Source: Lumbricus rubellus
Lineage: Eukaryota > Annelida > Clitellata > Crassiclitellata > Lumbricidae
Length of the DNA: 64,000 bases
Direction: 5' to 3'
Assembly (NCBI GenBank): GCA_945859605.1
Contig: OX243816.1
Span: 30,451,068-30,515,067 of the forward strand
Of the stretch, positions 1-12,000 are shown piece by piece. The notes under the pieces were generated by a model that did no database searches, was not told the DNA's origin, and saw nothing but the letters and a program-made list of their open reading frames with translations. Every line of letters begins with the position of its first letter. Position 1 is the stretch's first letter. Made by a program: the position numbers and the translations under genes.

Positions 1-446
1 CATCTGCCGATTGGAAGGTTGAGTGGACCATCGGGAGGGTAGTTGGAAATGATCTCATGTCCGTGCGCCTAAACTGAACTACAGTATTTATTTCAGTATT
101 ACTGTATTACTAATAATAATAATCACATTTACTTTTATTAGAAACTACTGTCTACTAACGCAAACATGATTCGATAACGCTTTGCAAGTGTGTATGAAAT
201 ACTTGTCTTATTTCCATAGGCTGTTACCGTCTCACTCGTCGGTCAAACCATTGAGCGTTGTGTTACACGGCGAGCAATGAATTAAGATTCCGTGTCGCAC
301 ACATAATCATCTCACCAATAGCCTATACAGCAATCTCAACGTCATCTTCTTCGCCTCCAAATATTTTATTTCATGCAACCAAACCTCCTAAAGATCTACA
401 GTAACTGTTACTCTTGGGACCACTTCAATTGCTGTCATGTTCATCT

Positions 447-481
447 ACTTTGAAATATATATATATATATATATATATATG
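447..481. repeat. (AT)n microsatellite
   Basis: Pure alternating AT. The rest of 1-589 shows no gene, apart from a short catctgccgattggaagg block at base 1 that recurs at 6509. Confidence 0.9.
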
Positions 482-589
482 ATGTAGATATATATGCCTG
501 TAATTAGATGTCTATTATTGTTAGGAGTGTCTTCGTCGGCTGTTTGCTGTCTACTAAGTAATTCATTTCCAGTGGTAGCTATAATTTAT

Positions 590-1000
590 GGATGAGAAAC
601 GTGGACAAAAACAAAGGCCTTGGAAAAGAAAAACGACGCTTGCGAAATGTGGACATGGATGAGAATGTTAAGAACCGCATGGACCGATAAAAGAACAATG
701 AATCCATATTAGGCTACATGAGATAGGACAATTGAGAGAGAGTTATGTATGTCACTGAGGCAGAAGATGGCGTTCTTCGGACATGTCATGCGTGCAGACA
801 AGAAAAAGAGATGATGCTGGCCTGCGGAGAGGGAGGAAGGAGGAGAGGACGACCAAGATGGAGGTGGATGAAGGAAATACATGAGGTGACAAGGATGAAC
901 TTGGAGGAACTGAAGGACTCGGCTGGGGATCGTAACTCGTGGAGAACGTTGACCATGGCGGTCGCTAGGGTTCCAGGAATCGACGGCACAAGGTGACAAG
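590..1000 (+). pseudogene. degenerate 3' end of a LINE reverse transcriptase
   Basis: Frame fragments read ETWTKTKALEKK, CEMWTWMRMLRTAWTDKRT, QKMAFFGHVMRADKKK and RPRWRWMKEIHEVTRMNLEE, ending DRNSWRTLTMAVARVPGID then TGA. This is the FGHVMR...GRP..RW...DR..WR tail of RTE/I-like LINE polyproteins. It has a frameshift near 800 and a stop near 710. Confidence 0.75.
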
Positions 1001-1259
1001 GTGAAGTGATTCATTTGAATATTATAATTATCGTCTACATATTAATTATGTGGCACAGCAATCTCTGCAAATGAGATAATTATTTCATTAACTCCCAGCT
1101 GTGCTTCAATTTCAGAATCCTTCTTCCGCGGAGTTTTTTTCCACACGGATGCGAACAAAAGTGATAGCTTCACTTTCTTAGCATACATGCATTTCAACAG
1201 AAGGACGGGTAAACCATCATTGGTGTCATCGTTGGTTGACCGACTCAGACAAGTCTTAC

Positions 1260-1358
1260 CTAAGCCACCGGACTGCATCCTCGATGCTGTGTTGACTGTA
1301 TCTCCGAACAAACAATAGTGCGGCATCTTCTGGCCAACGACACCCGTCACAACTGGAC
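1260..1358 (-). CDS. guanylate cyclase exon 20 (cyclase domain)
   Basis: Codes [20 protein letters not shown] then [12 protein letters not shown]. Cys1013, Asn1020 and Arg1024 of the active site are kept. The donor is TTAG|GTAAGA, phase 1. The exon coding the final K-G-K-G segment was not seen in 1-1255. Confidence 0.92.
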
Positions 1359-2443
1359 CTATACAGTGTACACATTACACAGCGTACATGTATACAGTGT
1401 ACACATTACACAGCGTACATGTACATGTATACGCATCAGCAACACAGGTGTCGTAATTTTGTCATTTTATTGCTGCAGAGTTTTAAAAATAAATGTCGTG
1501 ATCCAAGTGTTATGAGCTGTTCGCTGAATATATTTGAATACAATATTTCCTAAATATAGATCTATTTGAATACAACATCCCCAGTCAAACAAAGTATATC
1601 AAGATCATGCATACACAATTACACATAGACCGAGAAACAGACAGACGCATATAAGTATAGACATACACAGACATGTAGGCATGCAGATTAGGCTAAGAGA
1701 CAGTAAGACAAATTGACAATTGCATGCAATTAGACCTACATAATATTCGTTCTCTGTTGCTGGTCCTCCCACCTGGAATGGTCTCCCTTTTACACATTGC
1801 GCTTAATTCCCAGTGGTCACTCCGCTCCGTTCCTTAAGAACCTAAAAAAACTGTTTTATTTAGCCGTGGTTGGACCGGGAGCGCTTCTGAGTAGCCTACC
1901 TTGAAGAGGCGCTATATAAATTTCCGAAATAAATAAATAAATAAAAGGTCATGTGAAAGCGTCATCTACAACATGAAGCAAGGAACTCATTGGATGATGG
2001 AGCGTGTCAAACGTGATTCATCCGCTCTATAGACTGGTGAGTTGATTTACTAGTGGACGAGGCCGTGGGCGCTCGCACAAAGGGACAAGAAGGGCTACTC
2101 CCCCTGGAAAAATTTGCACCGATTTTTAACAACGTTCAAAACAGGCAAAATCTGTTTTTTTCTTTTGGATTTGTCTGATTGCAGATGTTTCGTTGGTTGG
2201 TTGTCAATTTTTTTCTGTCTCACCTGAATGAAGTCCAATTCGCAGCTGGAGCAGCTTGCTCGGCATGTGAGGAATCTTGAAGGACGCAACGCTGCTCAAC
2301 AGATGGAGCGCCATCGTAGCAATCTCCGTCGCGTGACGTTCATCGTTGCGTATCGGAAGTCCACTGACGACCATGTAGACGTCGCCAATCGTCTCACACT
2401 ACACACAGGAATGAAGAAGAAGAGGATGATGATGATGATGATT

Positions 2444-2499
<56 letters not shown>

Positions 2500-5400
2500 G
2501 AAGAATCAATCAATTTGTTTTAAGAAGAAGAGGAGGAGAAGGAAGAGGAAGAAGAAGAAGAAGGAAAAAAAGAAGAGGAAGAAGATGATGACGAAGTAGT
2601 AGAAGTCATATTAATTTGAAATTAATAGAGAATTTAAAAACAAAGATTTGCTAAGATGAAACTTAAGTAGCAGGTTTAGCGACCGAAAATTCTATTGCGA
2701 CTGTTTGGTAAGAGTTTTGCACTAGCTTTATCTGTGGCGTTAGCTATAGTACTGTGGTACGAATGACTTATGAGTATGTTGTAACAGTGATTAGTAATTT
2801 GTAATCCAATTAAGTCACATTCATGACCAGTTTGGTGAAGTGAGTGTTAGGTCCATAATTATTATGGCCTACCTTATAGACATCGTACTTGTCGGTGACA
2901 CTATCGAATACTGAATAGATGCCGTTCAACAGCGCCACCACCTGTTAAAGTAATGAACCAAGTAAAGTGTTCTGCAGACAGCCAGCGTCGCTATGGGCAA
3001 CGAATAACTTCAAAGAGCCTCACTGGCATTTCTAAAATATTCAAATTCCTTTAACAGGATAATAGCCTTAATAGGCCTACATGCTAAAATAGATCGATCA
3101 AGAACAAAACATGCCATGTACCAAACCATCATCATCATCTTAAACAAAGGAAACATTTAAACTTCGCTGATTATATTTACACGAACAACGACTGACCTGG
3201 TAGGGAGTACTCGCTTGGTTGATCTTCATGAATCCAACGATGTCAGAAAAGTAGAGGGTCACCAGATCGAAAGCTTCCGGAATGACGCGGCCTTGTCTCA
3301 TTAGACTCTCGGCAACGGTCCTATACATGTACGTGTCAGAAGATCATAAATATGATGCGGTTATTGAAAAGAAATTATTGATGAAAACGTCCAGTTGAAA
3401 GAGTTACATTATAGTTATACAGTCATTGGCTTATTTCTACCTCAGGTCCTCACTGACACGAGTTTGCTGACAGATTAAAGCATTAAACTGATTGCTTTTG
3501 TCATTGACATGAGAATATATAGACTGACGACACCTAACCGATAGGAAAGCAAGAAGAGAGACAGACAGACAGACAGACAGCCAGGCAGACAGAGACAAAG
3601 ACACAGAGAAAGACAGACAGACAGAGACAGAGACACACAGTGAGAGAGAGACAGACAGATGGAGACAGAGACATAGAGAGAGACAGAGAGACAGACATTC
3701 AGACAGACAGACAGACAGAGGCAGGCAGAGACAGAGAGAGACACAAAGAGAAAGACAGAGAAAGAGACAGAGATACATAGACAGAGAGACACAGACACAG
3801 AGAGAGACAGACAGAGAGAGGAAGAACTGAGAATTTGCATTCACATGTCTAGTGATGCCAAATTCTCAAGGTTTGTCCTTGCCCCTCAACTATAGCATTT
3901 CCATTGTACATTATCCAGTCAAGCAATTACCATCTAGCTAAGAGTTTTATTCTGATTTTATCTCATCTTATCTTACCTTACCTTATCTTATCTTAAACTG
4001 ATTGTCGTACTCACGTTGGCAAGATGTTGTAGAGTAGCGAGACGACTTTCTTCTTCTCCACGTTCAGTTCTTCCGTTCTCACCGCAACCAACTCCTCCAG
4101 TTTCTCGTTGTTCTTCTCCAGTTTCTTCATCATATTATCCACGATATTAATCGCTCTGTAATAATATTGTGTCATCAATATCACTATCACCGTTATCATT
4201 GTATTGTATCGTTTTAATAATTTATAAAGCGCCTATTATACTAGGGTGAACCGTTCAGAGGCGCTTCCAGTGCGCAAGATCACGAGGGAATAAATAGATT
4301 TTGAGAAAAGAAAATGACGAGGAGGAATCACTATGCAGCTTAAGATGCAGGGATTACCACTACAGCTAGAATAATAGAGCTCAAGTATACACACATGGCC
4401 AATATAATAGTAGACCTACAACGCCATACATGTAATTTCGGAACATTTAAAGTGCTGTTCAAAAACAAAGCGAAATGCACCGGCTTAATGCCAGGGTAAA
4501 ATTCTTGAAGAACTGAAAGTGCTTGGGGCGGAAAGCAAAGGGTGATGGATCTGGGTGCACCATGACAAATGTGTTGCAATGTTGACAGAGGACCTATGCA
4601 GTATGCACCCATTGCTCAAGCAAAATTCTAACCGCCCTTGCATAAGATTTCAGTTTGGATAATGTTTTGGATTATTATTTGAATGCTTGTGTCTTAAGAG
4701 ATGCATTAAGTACTTACTCGCCTACTTTTTATATTCATTTTGATTCAGATAAAGTTTTTTCGGATAGCCTAATAGGGCCTACTCTTAAAGTTACGAAAAA
4801 AGTAGTAGGCTACGGTAACAATGCAGACGCATGAGCTAAGTGAAAAATAGTTCGGATGAAGTAAGTAGTCTTACTTAAGTGTGAAATAGTCCGGATGGAG
4901 TAAATAGTCTTACTTAAGTGTGAAACATTCCGGATGGAGTAATTAAGTAGTCTTAATGAGGTGTAAAATAGTCCGGAAGAAAAAAGTAGGCTTAGGCTAC
5001 TTAAGTGCAAAAAAGTCCGGATGGAGTAAGTAGTCTTATTTAAGTGAAAAAAAGTTCAAATGGAGTAAGTAGTCTTATTTAAGTGCAAAAATAGTTCGGA
5101 TGGAGTAAGTACTAAGTAGTCTTACTTAAGTGCAAAAAATAGTCCGAATGGAATAAGCAGTCTTATTTAAGTGAAAAAATAGTTCGAATGGAGTAAGTAG
5201 TCTTACTTAAGTGCAAAGAATAGTCCGAATGGAATAAGCAGTCTTATTTAAGTGAAAAAATAGTTCGAATGGAGTAAGTAGTCTTACTTAAGTGCAAAGA
5301 ATAGTCCGAATGGAATAAGCAGTCTTATTTAAGTGAAAAAATAGTTCGAATGGAGTAAGTAGTCTTACTTAAGTGCAAAGAATAGTCCGAATGGAATAAG

Positions 5401-6031
5401 CAGTCTTATTTAAGTGAAAAAATAGTTCGAATGGAGTAAGTATTCTTACTTAAGTGCAAAGAATAGTCCGAATGGAATAAGCAGTCTTATTTAAGTGAAA
5501 AAATAGTTCGAATGGAGTAAGTAGTCTTACTTAAGTGCAAAGAATAGTCCGAATGGAGTGAGTAGGCTTACTGTCCTCCGCTGAGCAGCTTAGCACTCCT
5601 CAAGACCTTTCTGAAGGTCGGTCGATCGTCGGGTGCCTCTGTCCAGCAGCTTGTCATCAGAGTCATCCATTCGGGAGAACATGCGTTTTCTGGAATGAAC
5701 GGTCGGAACGGTGGCTCCGTTATTGTCTTCACCGCTTCCACGATGTCTGTCGTGTACCGTAAAATTCAATGACAAGCAGCATTCGGATGACATGGAAACA
5801 CTGGTCGTCGTATGTGATGATGATGCATTATAATGTGACATCTGCATGTCACTGTTGCTTATTATTGACTGTCTCTGCTTCCATGGGTGTGTGTATGACT
5901 GTATGTGTGTGTATATGTGTGTGTATGTGTGTATGCGTGTTTGCGTGTATGTATGTATGCATGTATGTATGTACGTATGTATGTACGATGCATCTATACT
6001 TGTACATAAGTATGTACGATGCATCTATACT

Positions 6032-6095
<64 letters not shown>

Positions 6096-9000
6096 TGTAT
6101 GTATGTATGTATTTATGTATGTATGCATCTATACTTGTATGTATGTATGTATGTATGTATGTATGTATGTATGTATGTATGTATGTATGTATGTATGTAT
6201 GTATGTATGTATGTATGTATGTATGTATGTATGTATGTATGTATGTATGTATGTATGTATGTATGCATGCTTGCATTTATCTGTTTGCATGCAGGTATCC
6301 ATGCAAGTGGCTACGACAGTTACTGTAGGCCTATGCGTGTAATAATAAACGTCGTTTAATTTAAAATTGACGCAACGTAGAATGATTAAAGTTCATAGTA
6401 TCACAAGAATAAGTCATCAAATGCAAATGTTGTTACAATAGTCGAATTATTTAACTCTCCGTAGACACCATGGCGCCCATCATGTCCCAATACTGATTTT
6501 ACCAACGCCATCTGCCGAAAGGAAGGCTGAGACGACCAAAGCGATACCGCATCTGTAAGCTCCTTGTTGCAGAATGTCAATCATTAGGCTACCTTAAAGT
6601 AAACCTTCTGTGCATAATAATCTTACTTGTGAAAACGAATGCATGGATACGTCTATGCATAGATGTATCCATGCGAATATGCACACTGCACATATACCTA
6701 CAATCCTACATATTGCATAAGCATACATACATCCGTGTATTGCCAAGGATTACATATTTACCATTTTAATCAAAATACGTCTAAATAGCATACACAGTAC
6801 ACACACGAGAGTGGGTTTTTAACAAACGAATTATTGCGGACCATTTCATGAGCTGGTGACCAGAGCTCTCTCTCTCCCCTTGCGGCCAGGCGATAGTTCA
6901 CGGACTACGACTTTAGGAATCGTTGCTTTAAGTCTAATCCATGAGAATATAATAGCATAAATTTTCAAGACGCTTTTCGATCGTTTTTCATAAGAACAAA
7001 AACAGATTTTATTTAAACGGTGATTGAACTCAATGCACATAATTATGTTTTGATTGGAGGTTCATAAATATTATAACAAACCTTGGTAACTCATTGGAAC
7101 TGGAAGTTTGGAGAAAGGAGTATCTCGTATGGCTAACTCTTGCATAATGATGCCATATGAGTAGACGTCTCCTTTCTGCGTGCCATACAGTGGCATATCA
7201 TCATCGGGCAGTCTCATCAACTCCGGTGCCGTCCACAGCTTATCTGCCATCAAATTGCAATGCCACTTAGTGCGGTGTAATACAACACAACGTGTCTTGA
7301 TACAATTATTAGGCCTATGGCTACGATGATGTAGTGAGTGCTATCTATGCCGTAAATAAGGAAATTGAGGTAATGCGTAATATTGAAACATTATAATTAT
7401 CTTAATGATACTTTATGGTTGGGGCATTGTCCAAATACTTCAGTAGTCTGGTTTCAATGTCAAAATCACCACCAAAATTAATTGTGCTGGAAATGCGTCA
7501 GAGAAGACGCCGATAATAGCAAGTAGTCAAAGACCTTTGTGAGAACAACCATAGCTAAAAACTTATTTTTCGTGTAGCCTGAATCTGAATGCGGTGTAAC
7601 ATTTAGAATAAAAAATAAACCAAGGTAGGACAACTAGGCCTACAACCATAGGCCTACTATATAATTTCTTAATTTGTAGTAAAACCAAAACTCTGAACGT
7701 AGTTGTTCTGTGCTATGTAGACTATCATAAACTATCGTAAACTATCATAAACTATCGTAAACTATCATAAACTATCGTAAACTATCATAAACTATCGTAA
7801 ACTATCATAACGAGAGTGTTACTACTAGTCTAAATTAACAACCTACGACACCTTTGTTCCGATGCGAATAACTTCACAAACGAAGAGATTTTACTTAAGA
7901 TGTATGTAGCCTATGTATGTATGTATGTATGTATGTATGTATGTATGTATGTATGTATGTATGTATGTATGTATGTATGTATGTATGTATGTATGTATGT
8001 ATGATTGTATGTATGTATGTATGTATGTATGTATGTATGTATGTATGTATGTATGTATGTATTTATGTATGTATGTATGTATGTATGTATGTATGTATGT
8101 ATGTATGTATGTATGTATGTATGTATGTATGTATGTATGTATGTATTGTATATGGACATTTACATAGCGTCTTACATGTACATTAGCCTCACGAATTCGA
8201 AGGATGCAATAAATAATTATTACCGAAACCAAGAAACGAGTATAGAAACTAGACGACCTACTCGAGTAGTACTTCTCGTTGATTTCCGGCGGAGTTTGTT
8301 TGCGCCGGAAGTTTCCCATTCCATAGTCGGTTATTCTGCACGTCCATTTGTTGTCGACGACGCAGTTTGAGCTCGTCAGACGACCGTGAGAAGCAAGCAA
8401 AGACTCATGCAGATGATCCATACCCTAAATGTAAATTACCACTACCACCGCTTCACTTTCACATTGCTTAATTATTATATGTTTCTACACAATACTCAGA
8501 CGTTTATCACAAGTCAGACAGAAAGGAATAAACAGGCGGATAAATGGTATTGGCCGATGACCGTAGCCTGTCAAGGCCGTAGACAGGGGGTGTTTTGGGT
8601 GTTTGAACACCCCCGAAATGGAAAATGCAGAAAAAATCAATTGCATTTACTAGCTCGTGATGCAAAAACCGTGAAATAAAACCATGAAAACACCCCCGAC
8701 AAAAAGAAATAATAGAATGCATTCACTAGCTGCTAGCACATAAAGAAAAAATGAATTTAAGCAAAATGAGATGAATTTTCGATCTGATGACTAAAAAAAG
8801 TTTGTCAGACATTTTGGCGATGAAAATGGAACAAAAAAGGTCTTTAAAAATTTGCGGCGAAGAAACACCCCCCCCCCCAAATAAAATCCTGGCTACGGCC
8901 TTGGGGCCTGCAGGTTTTTAATTGTAACTGTAATTGTAATTGAAAATTTATATAGCGCCGCTCACAGATACAGTAGCGCACATTATTTGAATTTATGAAT

Positions 9001-12000
9001 TGTGTTAACTCCCATTAGACTGAATCTTATGGTCTCATTATTGCGCTAGTTATTTATCAACATTGAAACGTTCGTGTTAAGCGCGTCATTTCGTGTAGCC
9101 TGCATTCACTGTTTAATTATTGTGTAATGCGTAAGCTGCAAAAATATTGCTATGATGTGGAATCATGTCGAGAAATTTATTTGTCTAACTAAAGGTCTAA
9201 TTATAATAATTATTATAGGCCTAGTACACGTATAACAATTTATATCATATTAGAGTAATGCATGTCATTCGAGTAGGCTAAGCCGAACTTCGTGAACTGT
9301 TTCGTTGATACAGTTTCATTGCAACGCGAATAAATGAAAATATTAAATTAATTAAAATAGGAAAGCAAATAATACAGTGTACGACTATTTAATTAGTAAT
9401 TGTGTGCATAGAACCAAGTAGGCTTATCATATTGAAAACAGAGAAACCAACGTACGTGTCACGCAGTCACAGTATTTAAGTTACCTCAGCTATGTCCATA
9501 GCAAATGAGATCTTGAACTCCGCTGCAAGGTCGAATTCCTCATCCTGCACGATGTCTTGAATACTTCCGTGTTTGCAGTAAACCGTTAGATAGCAGACGT
9601 TGGGAGCATAAAGGCAAACGCCGATGAATCCATTCACGTTGTCGTGTTTAATCGATCGCATCTGCATGCACAGGAAAAACAATCATAATACAAACAATGA
9701 TAGCAGCCCAAGTTTTTAAATAACTTTCGGTAGAATTGTTTTATGCTCTGCCTGGAATCTGCGCGAGGCACACTGCAGCTGCTCCTCAAACGGTCAAGAT
9801 TTCACATCGAACTAGCCTGTACTTTTAAAATAAGATTGTCATAGGTAGGCGCAGATATAGATATTTTCTAAGTATTATATTTTATTAAAATTATTTATCA
9901 TGTACTATGAACTGTCGATCTTGAACTGTGACAGGACACACACTGTGTTTTGATCAGAGAATACAACATTGTAGGAGGAGTTTCTAGTGTGCTTGTATAT
10001 ACAATTATGCATGTATATAAATTTGTGAATATTAGTAATAAAGTTAGTTGGACTTGAATCTTTGGAAGAGTCGTCTACTCGTGGCCAGGCCCGCCGACAG
10101 AAATTCCAGGCCCATGGGCAGGGAAGTCACGGGCCCTAAACTGTCATTAGACTTTCTATAGCAACTTTTAACATAAAAAACAAACAGAAATAGCAAAAGT
10201 GCGAGTGCGGATGTATGATAATGCATACATTTACGATTCCAATCAGTTCTTAAAATGTTAAGAATTTTGCTTTAGAATAAATAAAAAATTATGATATGGT
10301 GGTCTAATCAAAAAGCAACCCTTTCCGGATTTAACTTCAGCAAAAGCGTTTATGATATCCTGGTACCAGGTAGGCCTATCCATTTTGTGATTTTTGTCTG
10401 GGAATCTTTAAAATGCACTTCGGAAATGCTCTTTTTTATGGCCTGGTATATTGTCCGGATGTCTTGGACTCCAAGACTTGGAGGACCGTTTCTTATGTTA
10501 TAGCCTATAGAAGCTTAGGAGTTATGCCGTTTTGAATAATAGCCTAATATCACTATCACACAAGTAGGCTACAACTCTTTAAGTTTCAACTTTCAAGCTG
10601 TCTAATCTCATAGATATTCTATACGGTCTCAATCGTTTTTTTAGACAAGAGCCCTGGAGGCAGAGTGCCAACATAAAAGCAAGCATTTTACAGTTTCTAT
10701 AATTTCAGGATTTTCGTAAGTCTAATTTATAATGTCATCTTCTGAAATTATGATGCCACACCACAAATTTCATTCTCATCCATGATCCATTCGGCTATGA
10801 TCATCGTGAACTTTTAATTCCCTCGAATCAACCGGTGTAAGAGTGCTTTACGGGCTCTGATTTGTCTTTTGAGATCAGACAACGCACAATAATTAGCAGA
10901 AGAGCGTTCTGAGACGGAAGTGAACGCGTGTCCTTTGGAAAAAACCTGATTAGTATAAGCCTATAAGGTAATGGACAGTTGCTTGAAAGTTGAAACTTAA
11001 AGAGTTGTACTTGTAGCCTACTTGTGTGATAGTAATATTAGGCTATTATTCAAAACGGCAGAACTCCTACGCTTTCTATAGGCTAAGTCACATAAGTGAT
11101 TGTAGGTTGGGCCCGCCACACGTAATCAACATATGAAATTTTTATTACCAGTGTAGCCCGGGCCCCCTCCGGGCCCCTAAAAGTCGCCGGGCCCCTGGGC
11201 AGAGCACCTCCCTGCCCACCCTCTCGGCGGGACTGCTCGTGGCCTGTGGCCAACTCAAGGGAGTGGTTTACACAGATACCATCATCATAAATATAATAAT
11301 AATAAACCTTTGAAACGCGTCGACTTTAACCATCAACAATCAGCGTTAAATAGACAAAACAATCGCAAACAGCGCGATGCTAGATGTCGCAATGGAATCT
11401 GAGAAGGAAACAAGTTTCTACTTCTATCCCAAAAAACACGATAGGCCTACAATAATTATGAGGATGAAATGAGACTAAGTAATATAAAACACGGACCTCT
11501 TTCAGTTCGGAGAAAAGAGCCGGATCGACTCGACTGACCGAATCACGGTCAATGTGTTTGATGCACACCACCGTACCCTAAACCAAGTTGACAATGCGCA
11601 TTAAATAAAATTTAATTTGATTAAATTTTAATCAATAAAAATTATGGTCATCTTGTGCTGTCGGTTCGTGGAATCCTAGCGACCGCGCCATTACCAGTCT
11701 TCGCCAATATTTTCTCCTATCCATTGTCGCCTCTCTCAGCTGTGCAAGATTCATCGCTGTTCTCCTGTGCACCTCCTCCATCCACCTATAGCCCTCAGTC
11801 GTCCTCTTCTCCTCGTCTCCTCGCCACACGCCAACATCATCGTCTTCTCCAATTCATCCGCGCGCATCACATGGCCAATATAATATGTCAATATTTTTGT
11901 CTTGTGGCTCTCTTTGTTTTAATGACATATCCCCTCTTAAATCTCATATAGCTCCTGTAGGACTGATTCGTTTGTTCTCTTATCCATCAATGATATCTTC

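Noticed and set aside
1042..1255. Read-through of cyclase exon 20 to an in-frame stop as the true C-terminus
   Set aside because: A good GTAAG donor follows SGGL, and the downstream frame has none of the expected cyclase end motifs. A truncated isoform cannot be excluded.
5590..6024. 144-codon minus-strand frame covering cyclase exon 15
   Set aside because: Wrong frame of a real exon: the CW-E-P-RP-F kinase-homology signature is in another frame and splices correctly at 5746 and 5572.
5769..6359. 196-codon and 160-codon Met/Tyr/Val/Cys frames
   Set aside because: Translation of an (ATGT)n microsatellite; several frames and both strands are open at once, and the true exon 15 lies on the other strand beside it.
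7726..7812. CRISPR-like array of 20-bp repeats
   Set aside because: Repeats are head-to-tail without spacers, in an animal intron; a simple tandem repeat.
7911..8421. Exon 13 extended as one 176-codon frame through the ATGT array
   Set aside because: The frame after YYSS leaves the family pattern; donor A|GTAGGT at 8262 restores NKLWTAPEL with exon 14.
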